A stretch of DNA of 16,991 bases. It comes from SIO4C1 sp039180385. GTDB lineage: Bacteria; Cyanobacteriota; Cyanobacteriia; Phormidesmidales; Phormidesmidaceae. The position numbers and the translations under genes were made by a program. A model generated the notes under the pieces. It ran no database searches and was not told the DNA's origin. It saw only the letters and a program-made list of their open reading frames with translations. Positions 7,936 through 14,261 of the stretch are shown here, in pieces; the first letter of the stretch is position 1, and each line of letters begins with the position of its first letter. The DNA lies in contig JBCDDJ010000098.1 in the NCBI GenBank assembly GCA_039180385.1, forward strand, positions 1-16,991. The letters are read 5' to 3'.

Positions 7936-8568
7936 TTATAGATCACAAAATGCTCGAACACTTTGCCAAATTTGATCCGCTGCGTCGGCCATGCCATGGT
8001 CGGTGTCGAGCTCTATCAAGGTAACCCAGGGGCGGTCACAGGCGTAAGCACGGCTGGCTGCAACATTAATCACATCATCTTTGTAGCCATGCAAAATCAG
8101 AGTTGGGATCGGGGTTTGCAAGCGTTCATCCTGATAGGTTTGAGCATCGGTGATAAACCCGTAGCTTAAAGGAACTTGCCGCTGATAGGCGTAGTGGTAA
8201 ACCTTTAGCCAGCCCTGCGCCTGCCACTGCTGGATTTGGGGCTGTCCGAGTCGGGGTAGCCACTGGTCCAAAAAATCAAAGGCCGGGGCCAACAGGACTA
8301 ATTTTTGCAGCTTTGGCCTGACGTCGGGTTGCTCAGCCAGCCAGCTGGCGGTCAGTCCACCAAAGCTAGAGCCGATCAGGACGGTACTTTCTTGGATGAG
8401 GGGTTGCACCTGTTGGATTTGTCGGGTCAGGGTGAGCCGACCAAAATCATCCTGGTTGAGATCTGGAATCTGCAAGGAATGACCCAGAGTTTGGAGGTGC
8501 GATCGCAAAAACTGAGCCTTAAATGACTGAGGGCCCGAGGCAAACCCATGCAGGTAGAGATAATCCAA
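7936..8568 (-). CDS. YqiA/YcfP-like alpha/beta hydrolase
   Basis: This 210-residue protein is a small alpha/beta hydrolase of the YqiA/YcfP type, probably a cytoplasmic esterase. The family N-terminus (YLYLHGFASGP, with the HGF oxyanion segment) comes right at the start. The nucleophile elbow is GSSFGG with S68. The acid is D164 or D165 in HGYKDDVI, and the histidine is H191 in DTDHGM. The triad is therefore complete. The natural substrate is unknown. The start appears to be TTG at 8568, and it lies inside a heptamer repeat array (8563-8597) with no Shine-Dalgarno motif upstream. The conserved motif begins only three residues in, so no later start is reasonable. hisC follows 13 nt downstream on the same strand. 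Confidence 0.88.
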   Translation of the reverse strand: MDYLYLHGFASGPQSFKAQFLRSHLQTLGHSLQIPDLNQDDFGRLTLTRQIQQVQPLIQESTVLIGSSFGGLTASWLAEQPDVRPKLQKLVLLAPAFDFLDQWLPRLGQPQIQQWQAQGWLKVYHYAYQRQVPLSYGFITDAQTYQDERLQTPIPTLILHGYKDDVINVAASRAYACDRPWVTLIELDTDHGMADAADQIWQSVRAFCDL

Positions 8569-8597
8569 AATCTAAAATCCAAAATCTAAAATCTAAA
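8563..8597. repeat. Heptamer array (ATCYAAA) x5
   Basis: Five perfect 7-nt units run in order ATCCAAA, ATCTAAA, ATCCAAA, ATCTAAA, ATCTAAA. They resemble the short tandemly repeated repetitive (STRR) heptamers known in filamentous cyanobacteria. The array lies between the divergent esterase gene and leuB, and its left unit supplies the esterase TTG start. The same heptamer recurs at 10273-10335. Confidence 0.9.
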
Positions 8598-8647
8598 ACC
8601 GAGAACTCCTAAGGTATGATTATCACCCTGTAACCACCGATCGGCCT

Positions 8648-9736
8648 ATGACTCAGCAATTTCAAATTACCCTGCTCCCCGGCGATGGCATCGGCCCTGA
8701 GATTATGGCCGTCGCTGTGGATGTCCTGAAAGCGGTGGGAGTACAGTTCAATTTGCAATTCAATTTTCAATCTGCGCTGATTGGGGGGAGTGCGATTGAC
8801 GCGACGGGTAGCCCTCTGCCCGACGAAACTTTGCAAATTTGCCGGGACAGCGATGCTGTTTTACTGGCCGCCATTGGCGGATACCAATGGGATAATCTGC
8901 CCCGTCATCAGCGCCCTGAAACTGGATTGTTGGGCTTGAGAGCGGGGTTAGGGCTGTTTGCAAATCTGCGGCCAGCGACAATCTTGCCGCAGCTGATAGA
9001 TGCTTCCTCGCTCAAGCGCGAGGTGGTCGAGGGGGTTGACATTATGGTGGTGCGCGAACTCACCGGGGGCATTTATTTTGGCAAACCGCGGGGGGTCTTT
9101 GATAGCGAATCGGGGGAGTCGCGGGGGGTTAATACAATGGCCTATAGGGCCTCAGAAATTGATCGCATCGGTCGGGTCGCGTTTGAAACTGCCCAAAAAC
9201 GCCAGGGGCGGCTGTGCTCGGTCGATAAGGCTAACGTTTTGGAAGTGTCCCAATTTTGGCGAGATCGCATCACAGCTCTGGCGGCAAATTATGCGGATGT
9301 CGAGCTGAGCCACCTGTATGTAGACAATGCAGCGATGCAGCTGGTGCGCTGGCCCAAACAATTTGACACGATCGTCACCGGCAACCTGTTTGGCGATATC
9401 TTATCGGATGCGGCAGCGATGCTTACCGGCAGCATTGGCATGCTACCCTCCGCCAGTCTAGGGGCCTCTGGCCCAGGGGTCTATGAGCCAGTACACGGGT
9501 CTGCCCCCGATATTGCTGGACAAGATAAAGCCAACCCCTTAGCCCAGGTCTTGAGCGCTGCGATGATGCTGCGCTACGGCCTCGATCAGCCCGCCGCCGC
9601 TGAACACATCGAACGGGCCGTCCTTCAGGTGCTCGACCAGGGTTATCGAACCGGCGATATTATGTCAGAAGGGATGCAATCTGTCGGATGTCAGGGGATA
9701 GGCGAGGTGCTTTTGAAGGCGTTAGATGATGGGTAA
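8648..9736 (+). CDS. leuB: 3-isopropylmalate dehydrogenase
   Basis: This 362-residue protein oxidises and decarboxylates 3-isopropylmalate with NAD+ to 2-oxoisocaproate, the third stage of leucine synthesis, in the cytoplasm as a dimer. It has LLPGDGIGPEI at 9-19, substrate arginines R98, R108 and R136, Y143 in TGGIYFG, K194 in SVDKANVL, and the metal aspartates D226, D250 and D254 (the last two in GNLFGDILSDAA). The NAD-binding loop is HGSAPDIAGQDKANP at 283-297. Length and motifs are normal for bacterial LeuB, and the Leu-pathway reading is favoured over isocitrate or tartrate dehydrogenase by ETGLLGLRAGLGLFANLRP. The ATG at 8648 puts the family motif in the usual place, but no strong Shine-Dalgarno is seen. 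No other leu gene is adjacent, a scattered arrangement usual in cyanobacteria. Confidence 0.97.
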   Translation: MTQQFQITLLPGDGIGPEIMAVAVDVLKAVGVQFNLQFNFQSALIGGSAIDATGSPLPDETLQICRDSDAVLLAAIGGYQWDNLPRHQRPETGLLGLRAGLGLFANLRPATILPQLIDASSLKREVVEGVDIMVVRELTGGIYFGKPRGVFDSESGESRGVNTMAYRASEIDRIGRVAFETAQKRQGRLCSVDKANVLEVSQFWRDRITALAANYADVELSHLYVDNAAMQLVRWPKQFDTIVTGNLFGDILSDAAAMLTGSIGMLPSASLGASGPGVYEPVHGSAPDIAGQDKANPLAQVLSAAMMLRYGLDQPAAAEHIERAVLQVLDQGYRTGDIMSEGMQSVGCQGIGEVLLKALDDG

Positions 9737-9738
9737 TC

Positions 9739-9851
9739 AGGTGATAGATAATGAGTGATAGGTATCGGTTATTAGGTGGTTAACTCGATTTTGAACGATT
9801 GGCGCTGAGGATTATCTGAATTTTAAGCTTTGGGCCTAAAACCTATCACCT
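9739..9851. repeat. Imperfect inverted repeat after leuB
   Basis: AGGTGATAG (9739-9747) and GTGATAGGT (9755-9763) can each pair with the right arm ACCTATCACCT (9841-9851). A third diverged copy with TTAGGTG lies at about 9769-9780. The stem would enclose about 80-95 nt. It could be a decayed small repeat or a weak 3' structure for leuB. No T-run follows. Confidence 0.45.
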
Positions 9852-9928
9852 AAAACCGCTTACCTAACTATTTGCCGGATTAGCGTAAATCAATTACATT
9901 GCTAGCTAACGAGTGGGGTTATAGAGAC

Positions 9929-10228
9929 GTGCAATCATTCCAGCAGCCAAACTACGGTATGTCGCCGGGGGCTACGCCGGGGCCGGGGATGGATCCGGGT
10001 CTGATGGGTGGGGGGACGCCGTCAATGCTAGATCCTGCTTTGTTAAAAGCTGCGCGGCATATTTATCGCACCTATTACGAGGTGCATCCAGAGATAGTCC
10101 AGCGGCCCATTGGTGTGGCCATTGGTCGGTCTAACTATCGCGGCAAGCTGATCTTTGGCGATAAGCCGGTGTTACTCCCCCACGAGTGCTTTATTCCTCT
10201 CAGTCAGATTGAGCCAGGACTTCATTAA
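9929..10228 (+). CDS. Small unrecognised protein, Met/Gly/Pro-rich N-terminus
   Basis: I do not recognise this protein, which has 99 residues from GTG at 9929. The first third or so is flexible and rich in Gly, Pro and Met (NYGMSPGATPGPGMDPGLMGGG). The last 67 residues look like a compact domain, starting LDPALLKAARHIYRTYYEVHPEIVQRPIG... and ending near HECFIPLSQIEPGLH. Helix LLKAARHIYRTYYEVH is followed by probable strands (GVAIGRSNYRGKLIFG). The start is uncertain: TTG at 9899 gives 109 residues, GTG at 9929 gives MQSFQQPNYG, and ATG at 9959 gives 89. None has a clear ribosome-binding site. There is no signal peptide or membrane segment. It lies between leuB and pilD on the same strand, 125 nt before pilD, and nothing in it names a function. 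Confidence 0.65.
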   Translation: MQSFQQPNYGMSPGATPGPGMDPGLMGGGTPSMLDPALLKAARHIYRTYYEVHPEIVQRPIGVAIGRSNYRGKLIFGDKPVLLPHECFIPLSQIEPGLH

Positions 10229-10272
10229 AGTCATCCAAAATTAAAGTAAGTCCCCAACGAGTGGGTAGTCTA

Positions 10273-10335
10273 ATTTTGGATTTTAGATTTTGAATTTTGG
10301 AGTAGCATAACCCTCCAAAATCTAAAATCCAAAAT
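10273..10335. repeat. Inverted heptamer arrays forming a hairpin
   Basis: The right arm (10313-10335) has three ATCYAAA-type units, and the left arm (10273-10302) has four in the opposite direction. They pair as 9 bp (10294-10302 with 10313-10321) and 14 bp (10273-10286 with 10322-10335) around a 10-nt loop. The bulge (10287-10293) is exactly one heptamer long. It fills the space between the 9929 gene and pilD. Confidence 0.85.
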
Positions 10336-10353
10336 CGTTTTGCCTTATTTGTC

Positions 10354-11160
10354 TTGGAAACCTTCCTTCCCGCCATTTTTGTCTTTGTCTTTGGGGCTGC
10401 GGTCGGTAGTTTTCTCAACGTCGTCATCTACCGTCTGCCAGCGGGGCTGTCCCTGCTGTATCCCCCATCCCACTGCCCCAAGTGTGAAAATCGGCTTAAG
10501 CCCTACGATAATGTGCCGGTGTTGGGTTGGCTGTGGTTAAAGGGGCGCTGTCGCTATTGCCGCACCGCGATTTCGGGACGCTATCCCCTGGTAGAATTTT
10601 TGACCGGGTTGCTATTTTTCAGTGTTTTTGGCAAGTTTGGTTGGACCTTTGAAACCGTCGGGTTTTGGGCGCTGGTCAGCTGGCTGATTGCCCTGGCGCT
10701 GATTGATCTCGATACGATGACGCTGCCCAATCCGTTGACGGCGTCAGGGGTGGTATTGGGCTGGCTATTTCAAAGTGGTCTGGCTTATTTTGAGACACCG
10801 ACCCTGAGCCATATTATGCTGCGTTTCATGGCCAGTTTTGGGGCAACCCTTTTAGGGATCTGGTTGTTTGATTTGATCAATCTCCTGGGCACTGCGCTGC
10901 TGGGGCAAACTGCCATGGGAGGGGGTGACGCCAAGCTGGCGGCAATGCTAGGGGCCTGGTTTGGGTGGCAAGGGTTGCTCTTGAGTACCTTTTTGGCGTG
11001 TTTATTGGGGGCGTTGATTGGGCTCAGTGCGATCGCAACCAAACGCTTAGGCCGTCGTCAACCCATACCGTTTGGTCCTTTTCTAGTCTTGGGCGCGGCC
11101 ATCACCCTGTTTTACGGGTCAGGGTTAATCCAGGGTTACCTAAATCTCGTTTTGCCTTAG
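10354..11160 (+). CDS. pilD: Prepilin peptidase / N-methyltransferase
   Basis: This 268-residue inner-membrane aspartic protease would cut type IV prepilins (PilA-like) at their leader and methylate the new N-terminus. The N-terminal part has GSFLNVVIYRLP (18-29) and the zinc-type cysteine pairs C41/C44 and C66/C69 in the cytoplasmic loop. The GXGD peptidase part has the active-site aspartates D118 in IDLDTMTLPN and D192 in GGGDAKLAAMLG. Several hydrophobic segments span the length (about 5-27, 83-145, 155-185, 195-225, 240-262). All four cysteines are present, so it should be the bifunctional form. The frame opens with TTG at 10354. There is no ATG near the family start and no upstream in-frame alternative, so TTG is accepted. 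In cyanobacteria this enzyme serves pili needed for motility and DNA uptake. No pilus structural gene is in the window. Confidence 0.95.
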   Translation: METFLPAIFVFVFGAAVGSFLNVVIYRLPAGLSLLYPPSHCPKCENRLKPYDNVPVLGWLWLKGRCRYCRTAISGRYPLVEFLTGLLFFSVFGKFGWTFETVGFWALVSWLIALALIDLDTMTLPNPLTASGVVLGWLFQSGLAYFETPTLSHIMLRFMASFGATLLGIWLFDLINLLGTALLGQTAMGGGDAKLAAMLGAWFGWQGLLLSTFLACLLGALIGLSAIATKRLGRRQPIPFGPFLVLGAAITLFYGSGLIQGYLNLVLP

Positions 11161-11221
11161 GGCACAATCCTCAAAAACCAAGCCTTTTCTACGTCTGACG
11201 ACTCCCCCTTAACTAAGACCT

Positions 11222-11273
11222 CAAAACTCAAAATACCCTCCGGGAAGCCGCTAAGGCGTCTACAAAACTCAAA
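11222..11273. repeat. SDR-like 30-nt element between 11-nt direct repeats
   Basis: CAAAACTCAAA occurs exactly at 11222-11232 and 11263-11273. Between them is a 30-nt core (11233-11262) containing CCGGGAAGCCGC and GGCGTCTA, which resembles small dispersed repeats common in Nostoc and related genomes. The flanking copies look like a target duplication or the remains of a tandem array. It lies in the 243-nt gap between pilD and accD. Confidence 0.7.
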
Positions 11274-11395
11274 GCTAGATTTCTCCACACAAAGGGATCT
11301 AAAACAGTAGGATTAGAAATAGGGCATTTGTAGCCAACATAACGTTTACTGCGTCTTGGCCCTTGGCTATAAACCCCCTATGCAGTTCGATGAGC

Positions 11396-11400
11396 AAGGG
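11396..11400 (+). promoter_or_regulatory. Ribosome-binding site of accD
   Basis: AAGGG ends 3 nt before the ATG at 11404. The spacing is short, but together with the family N-terminus MSLFDWF it favours this start over the upstream in-frame TTG (11356) and ATG (11380). Confidence 0.45.
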
Positions 11401-11403
11401 TTT

Positions 11404-12336
11404 ATGTCCCTCTTTGATTGGTTTGCCAACCGCAAAAAAGAAGGCCCCATTAGCCAAGATAGGCAAGAGCGCGAAATTGCAGACGGTCTTTGGACAAAGT
11501 GCGATAAATGTAGCGTACTGACCTATACCAAGGACCTCAGAGCTAATCAGATGGTGTGTCCAGAGTGTGAGCACCACTACCGTGTCTTTAGCGACGAGCG
11601 CATTCAGCAGCTCATTGATGCCAAAACCTGGCACCCTTTAGACGCAGACATCTCGCCTCAAGATCCGCTCAGATTTCGCGATCGCAAAGCCTACAGCGAC
11701 CGCCTGCGGGATATGCAAAGTAAAACCAAGCTGATCGACAGCGTCCAAACTGGCCTGGGTGAGTTAGAAAGCACCCCAGTTGCCCTGGGGGTCATGGACT
11801 TTCGGTTTATGGGAGGCAGCATGGGCTCTGTGGTGGGCGAAAAACTCACCCGGCTAATCGAGCGCGCCACCCAGGAGCGTCGTCCGGTGGTAATTGTATG
11901 TGCCTCCGGGGGAGCCCGTATGCAAGAGGGCATGTTGAGCCTGATGCAGATGGCAAAGATCTCTGCTGCCCTGGAGCGTCATCGCGAGTCGCGGCTACTC
12001 TACATTCCAGTTTTGACCAACCCCACCACGGGCGGGGTGACCGCTAGCTTTGCGATGCTCGGCGACATTATTTTGGCTGAGCCTAATGCCATGATTGGGT
12101 TTGCCGGACGTCGTGTGGTTGAGCAAACCCTGCGCGAAAAGCTGCCCGATGATTTTCAAACGGCTGAATACCTTCTACACCATGGTTTTGTAGACAAGAT
12201 TGTGTCCAGAACTCAGCTCAAATCAGTGTTGAGTCAGCTAATTCAGCTCCACACCCTTGCGCCCGAGACGCCTTCCCATGCTGTGACGACAGCGGCCATG
12301 ACCCAAAATCATTTCGCGCCGCAAAGAATTCACTGA
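11404..12336 (+). CDS. accD: Acetyl-CoA carboxylase carboxyltransferase subunit beta
   Basis: This 310-residue protein is the beta half of the carboxyltransferase of bacterial-type acetyl-CoA carboxylase. With AccA it moves the carboxyl group from biotin on AccB to acetyl-CoA, making malonyl-CoA, the first committed step of fatty-acid synthesis. The N-terminal zinc ribbon has C33, C36, C52 and C55 (CDKC ... CPEC). The crotonase-like core has GGSMGSVVGEKL, CASGGARMQEG and PTTGGVTASFAMLGD, with Gly-rich oxyanion segments, followed by AMIGFAGRRVVEQT. The frame extends upstream to TTG at 11356, but MSLFDWFANRKK is the usual AccD start, so ATG at 11404 is chosen. psbV follows on the same strand 118 nt later with its own likely promoter, so these are probably separate transcripts. 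Confidence 0.96.
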   Translation: MSLFDWFANRKKEGPISQDRQEREIADGLWTKCDKCSVLTYTKDLRANQMVCPECEHHYRVFSDERIQQLIDAKTWHPLDADISPQDPLRFRDRKAYSDRLRDMQSKTKLIDSVQTGLGELESTPVALGVMDFRFMGGSMGSVVGEKLTRLIERATQERRPVVIVCASGGARMQEGMLSLMQMAKISAALERHRESRLLYIPVLTNPTTGGVTASFAMLGDIILAEPNAMIGFAGRRVVEQTLREKLPDDFQTAEYLLHHGFVDKIVSRTQLKSVLSQLIQLHTLAPETPSHAVTTAAMTQNHFAPQRIH

Positions 12337-12370
12337 TTGCTTTGGAATCGACCCCATCAGTGGCATGATG

Positions 12371-12397
12371 TTGATACTAGAGTAAATCGTTTTTAAT
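12371..12397 (+). promoter_or_regulatory. Candidate psbV promoter
   Basis: TTGATA (12371-12376) and TTTAAT (12392-12397) are 15 nt apart, a good -10 match with slightly short spacing. A transcript would have a leader of about 50 nt before the psbV ATG. Confidence 0.35.
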
Positions 12398-12444
12398 AAC
12401 GTTCACTCCAGGCTGTGTTGCGTGTCTGATATGCGAGCCATTTT

Positions 12445-12450
12445 GAGGAG
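12445..12450 (+). promoter_or_regulatory. Ribosome-binding site of psbV
   Basis: GAGGAG ends 4 nt before the ATG at 12455. It is the clearest Shine-Dalgarno motif in the window and decides the start over GTG 12422 and ATG 12431. Confidence 0.8.
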
Positions 12451-12454
12451 AACC

Positions 12455-12958
12455 ATGTTCAAGAGGTACATATGGCTGGTGATAGCCACTGTATTTTTTA
12501 TTAGCAATTTAGTCATGGGCAGTGCGACGGCGGCCGAGTTAGATAGAGAGACTCGGACTTTGCCGCTCAATGAGCAGGGAGATACCTTTGTGATTTCTCT
12601 CGAGCAAGTCGCCCAAGGTCGAAAGCAATTTAATTATGCTTGTGCCACCTGCCATGTTCAAGGCATCACGAAGACTAATCCAAGCGTGGGCCTGGAGCCA
12701 GAAGCACTCGAAGGGGCTTATCCCAATCGAAATAACCTAGAGGCATTAGTCGATTATTTGCATAATCCGACAACCTACGACGGTTTAGTCGAGATCTCTG
12801 AGCTTCATCCAAGTACAAAAAGCACCGACATTTTTCCGAAAATGCGCTCGTTTACAGAGGACGATATCGTCGCTGTTTCTGGCTACATTTTGCTGCAACC
12901 TAAGGTGCTGGGAGGACAGTGGGGCGGCGGTAAAGCCCGCTACTCTGCGCCTGATTAA
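12455..12958 (+). CDS. psbV: Photosystem II cytochrome c550
   Basis: This 167-residue precursor makes an extrinsic photosystem II subunit on the lumenal side that stabilises the manganese cluster and its chloride and calcium requirement. Residues 1-26 are a Sec signal peptide ending SATA before AELDRET. The mature part has the haem-binding CATCH motif, whose histidine is mature position 41, followed by the family segment GITKTNPS. The second axial ligand is H92 of the mature chain, in SELHPS. The conserved FPKMRSFTEDD and WGGGK blocks are present. Compared from memory with Thermosynechococcus PsbV (137 mature residues, ending in Tyr-Tyr), this chain keeps a Tyr at position 137, has Arg at 136, and continues four more residues (SAPD). 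The paralogue PsbV2 is less likely because His92 is present. Confidence 0.97.
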   Translation: MFKRYIWLVIATVFFISNLVMGSATAAELDRETRTLPLNEQGDTFVISLEQVAQGRKQFNYACATCHVQGITKTNPSVGLEPEALEGAYPNRNNLEALVDYLHNPTTYDGLVEISELHPSTKSTDIFPKMRSFTEDDIVAVSGYILLQPKVLGGQWGGGKARYSAPD

Positions 12959-13064
12959 TTTCGCCTACTCATTGATGTACCGTTTTTGCATCGGCTGAGG
13001 TGTCATGGAATGCCTCAAAATTTTGCAAAGGCTTAGATAGCTCGTTTAGGCGATTAGAGTCTAC

Positions 13065-13094
13065 TAGGGGGGGCAGCTGAGGCTGTTCCCCCTA
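13065..13094 (+). promoter_or_regulatory. 13-bp hairpin just upstream of the solute-binding gene
   Basis: 13065-13077 pairs with 13082-13094 (13 bp including two G-T wobbles) around a TGAG loop. The stem ends 12 nt before the ATG at 13107. A TATAAAAT box (13093-13100) overlaps its right foot. No T-run follows, so a plain terminator for psbV is doubtful. It could be a translation-control or transcript-end structure. Confidence 0.6.
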
Positions 13095-13106
13095 TAAAAT
13101 GTTTGC

Positions 13107-14261
13107 ATGCAAAGACGAAGTTTCATTTTAAGCACCGCTGCTTTGGCCGCTGGTTTTAGTCTGTCCGCTTGTCGGTCTAACAATCGACCTGAGCTGTCGG
13201 TTAGATTTTTAGATCGCTCAATCCCCCCCCAATTGATTAAGGGATTTCGTCAGCAACTTGATCAATCTGTGAGGCTGAAGTTTGAGTCTAGCGACCAATT
13301 GATTGCATTGTTTGAGCAGCTACAGCAATGGAAGGTAGAAAAAACGCCCCCGCTGCCATTATGGCGACGCTGGCTACCCAGGGTTAATGGGGCTGCTGCC
13401 CCCCCGATAACCAAGGCAGACTGGTTAACTTTGAGTGATTATTGGCTGACATCGGCGGTGCAACAGCAGTTGATTCAGCCCATTGAGATGGCCGATAACT
13501 CCCCATGGCAAGATTTCCCCAAAGATTTGCGACAGTTAATGGGTCGTAATCGCCAGGGCGAACTGGACGACACTGCCCCCATTTATGGGGCCCCTTATCG
13601 AATTCAAAGTCTGATGTTGGTCTACCATCGCGCTTTGGAGAGTCAAAACAATGGTCAGCCAAGCCTGGAGAGTTTATGGTTACCTGAGCTGCAAGGTCAG
13701 ATTGCGCTGCCCGAGTATCCTCAACTGCTGATCGGGCTGGTCTTAAAAGTGTTAGGGCATTCCATTAACCAAGAATCTGCGATCGCAGATGCTGAGGTGG
13801 AAAAAAAGGTCAAGGCCCTCCATCAACAAGTCAAAGTATATGATTCGAGTACTTATCTCAAAGCCCTCATCAACGAAGACATCTCGTTAGCCGTAGGCTG
13901 GAGTAGCGAGATCCTAGGGGCGCTGAGCCGCTATCCTCAGTTGCGGGCCGTATTTCCCCCAGAGGGGAGCATCCTGTCGTGCGATCTGTGGGTGAGACCT
14001 GACGGGGCGGCTCCTTTCGCCCCTAAGTCATTGAGTCGACAGTGGATTGACTTTTGTTGGGAGCTACCGATTGCCACCCAAATTTCCCTATCTAGTCGAG
14101 GATTTTCGCCTCTGTTTTTAGGGCAGGCCAAAAGACCGTCAGCGTTACAGGCGTCTCAAAATTTGCCCAGTGCCCCGACATTGGCAAACAGTGAGTTTTT
14201 AAAGCCTCTCTCAGCCGAAGGTAAAGCTGCCTATGAACAGCTGTTGATGACCCTTGGTTAA
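13107..14261 (+). CDS. Extracellular solute-binding lipoprotein (PotD-like)
   Basis: This 384-residue protein looks like a type 1 extracellular solute-binding protein, closest in feel to PotD-type polyamine or iron-binding proteins, tethered to the membrane. The N-terminus has QRRSFIL, a possible twin-arginine motif, and a hydrophobic stretch. A lipobox LSAC follows, with C22 as the lipid-modified cysteine. Later segments fit the two-lobed fold, such as IYGAPYRIQSLMLVYHRAL, SLESLWLPELQGQIALPEYPQ and LAVGWSSEILGALSRYPQLRAVFPPEGS. No permease or ATPase gene is adjacent, so it is an orphan and its ligand is unknown. Some such orphans act as sensors or assembly factors. The start has no Shine-Dalgarno; a hairpin and a TATAAAAT box lie just upstream, so a near-leaderless message is possible. 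Runs of C8 (13223-13230) and C7 (13399-13405) lie in the coding strand. Confidence 0.8.
   Translation: MQRRSFILSTAALAAGFSLSACRSNNRPELSVRFLDRSIPPQLIKGFRQQLDQSVRLKFESSDQLIALFEQLQQWKVEKTPPLPLWRRWLPRVNGAAAPPITKADWLTLSDYWLTSAVQQQLIQPIEMADNSPWQDFPKDLRQLMGRNRQGELDDTAPIYGAPYRIQSLMLVYHRALESQNNGQPSLESLWLPELQGQIALPEYPQLLIGLVLKVLGHSINQESAIADAEVEKKVKALHQQVKVYDSSTYLKALINEDISLAVGWSSEILGALSRYPQLRAVFPPEGSILSCDLWVRPDGAAPFAPKSLSRQWIDFCWELPIATQISLSSRGFSPLFLGQAKRPSALQASQNLPSAPTLANSEFLKPLSAEGKAAYEQLLMTLG

Noticed and set aside
7923..7997. Longer hisC start giving 25 extra residues
   Set aside because: It overlaps the esterase gene, and the added sequence is unlike HisC N-termini. ATG at 7922 fits the family.
8563..10335. 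CRISPR array from the spaced repeats
   Set aside because: Units are 7 nt and contiguous, with no unique spacers of regular size and no cas genes.
11356..11403. Upstream TTG and ATG starts for accD
   Set aside because: MSLFDWF at 11404 is the usual AccD start and has AAGGG just before it.
12355..12370. CATCA/TGATG hairpin after accD
   Set aside because: Five pairs only and no T-run, too weak for a terminator call.
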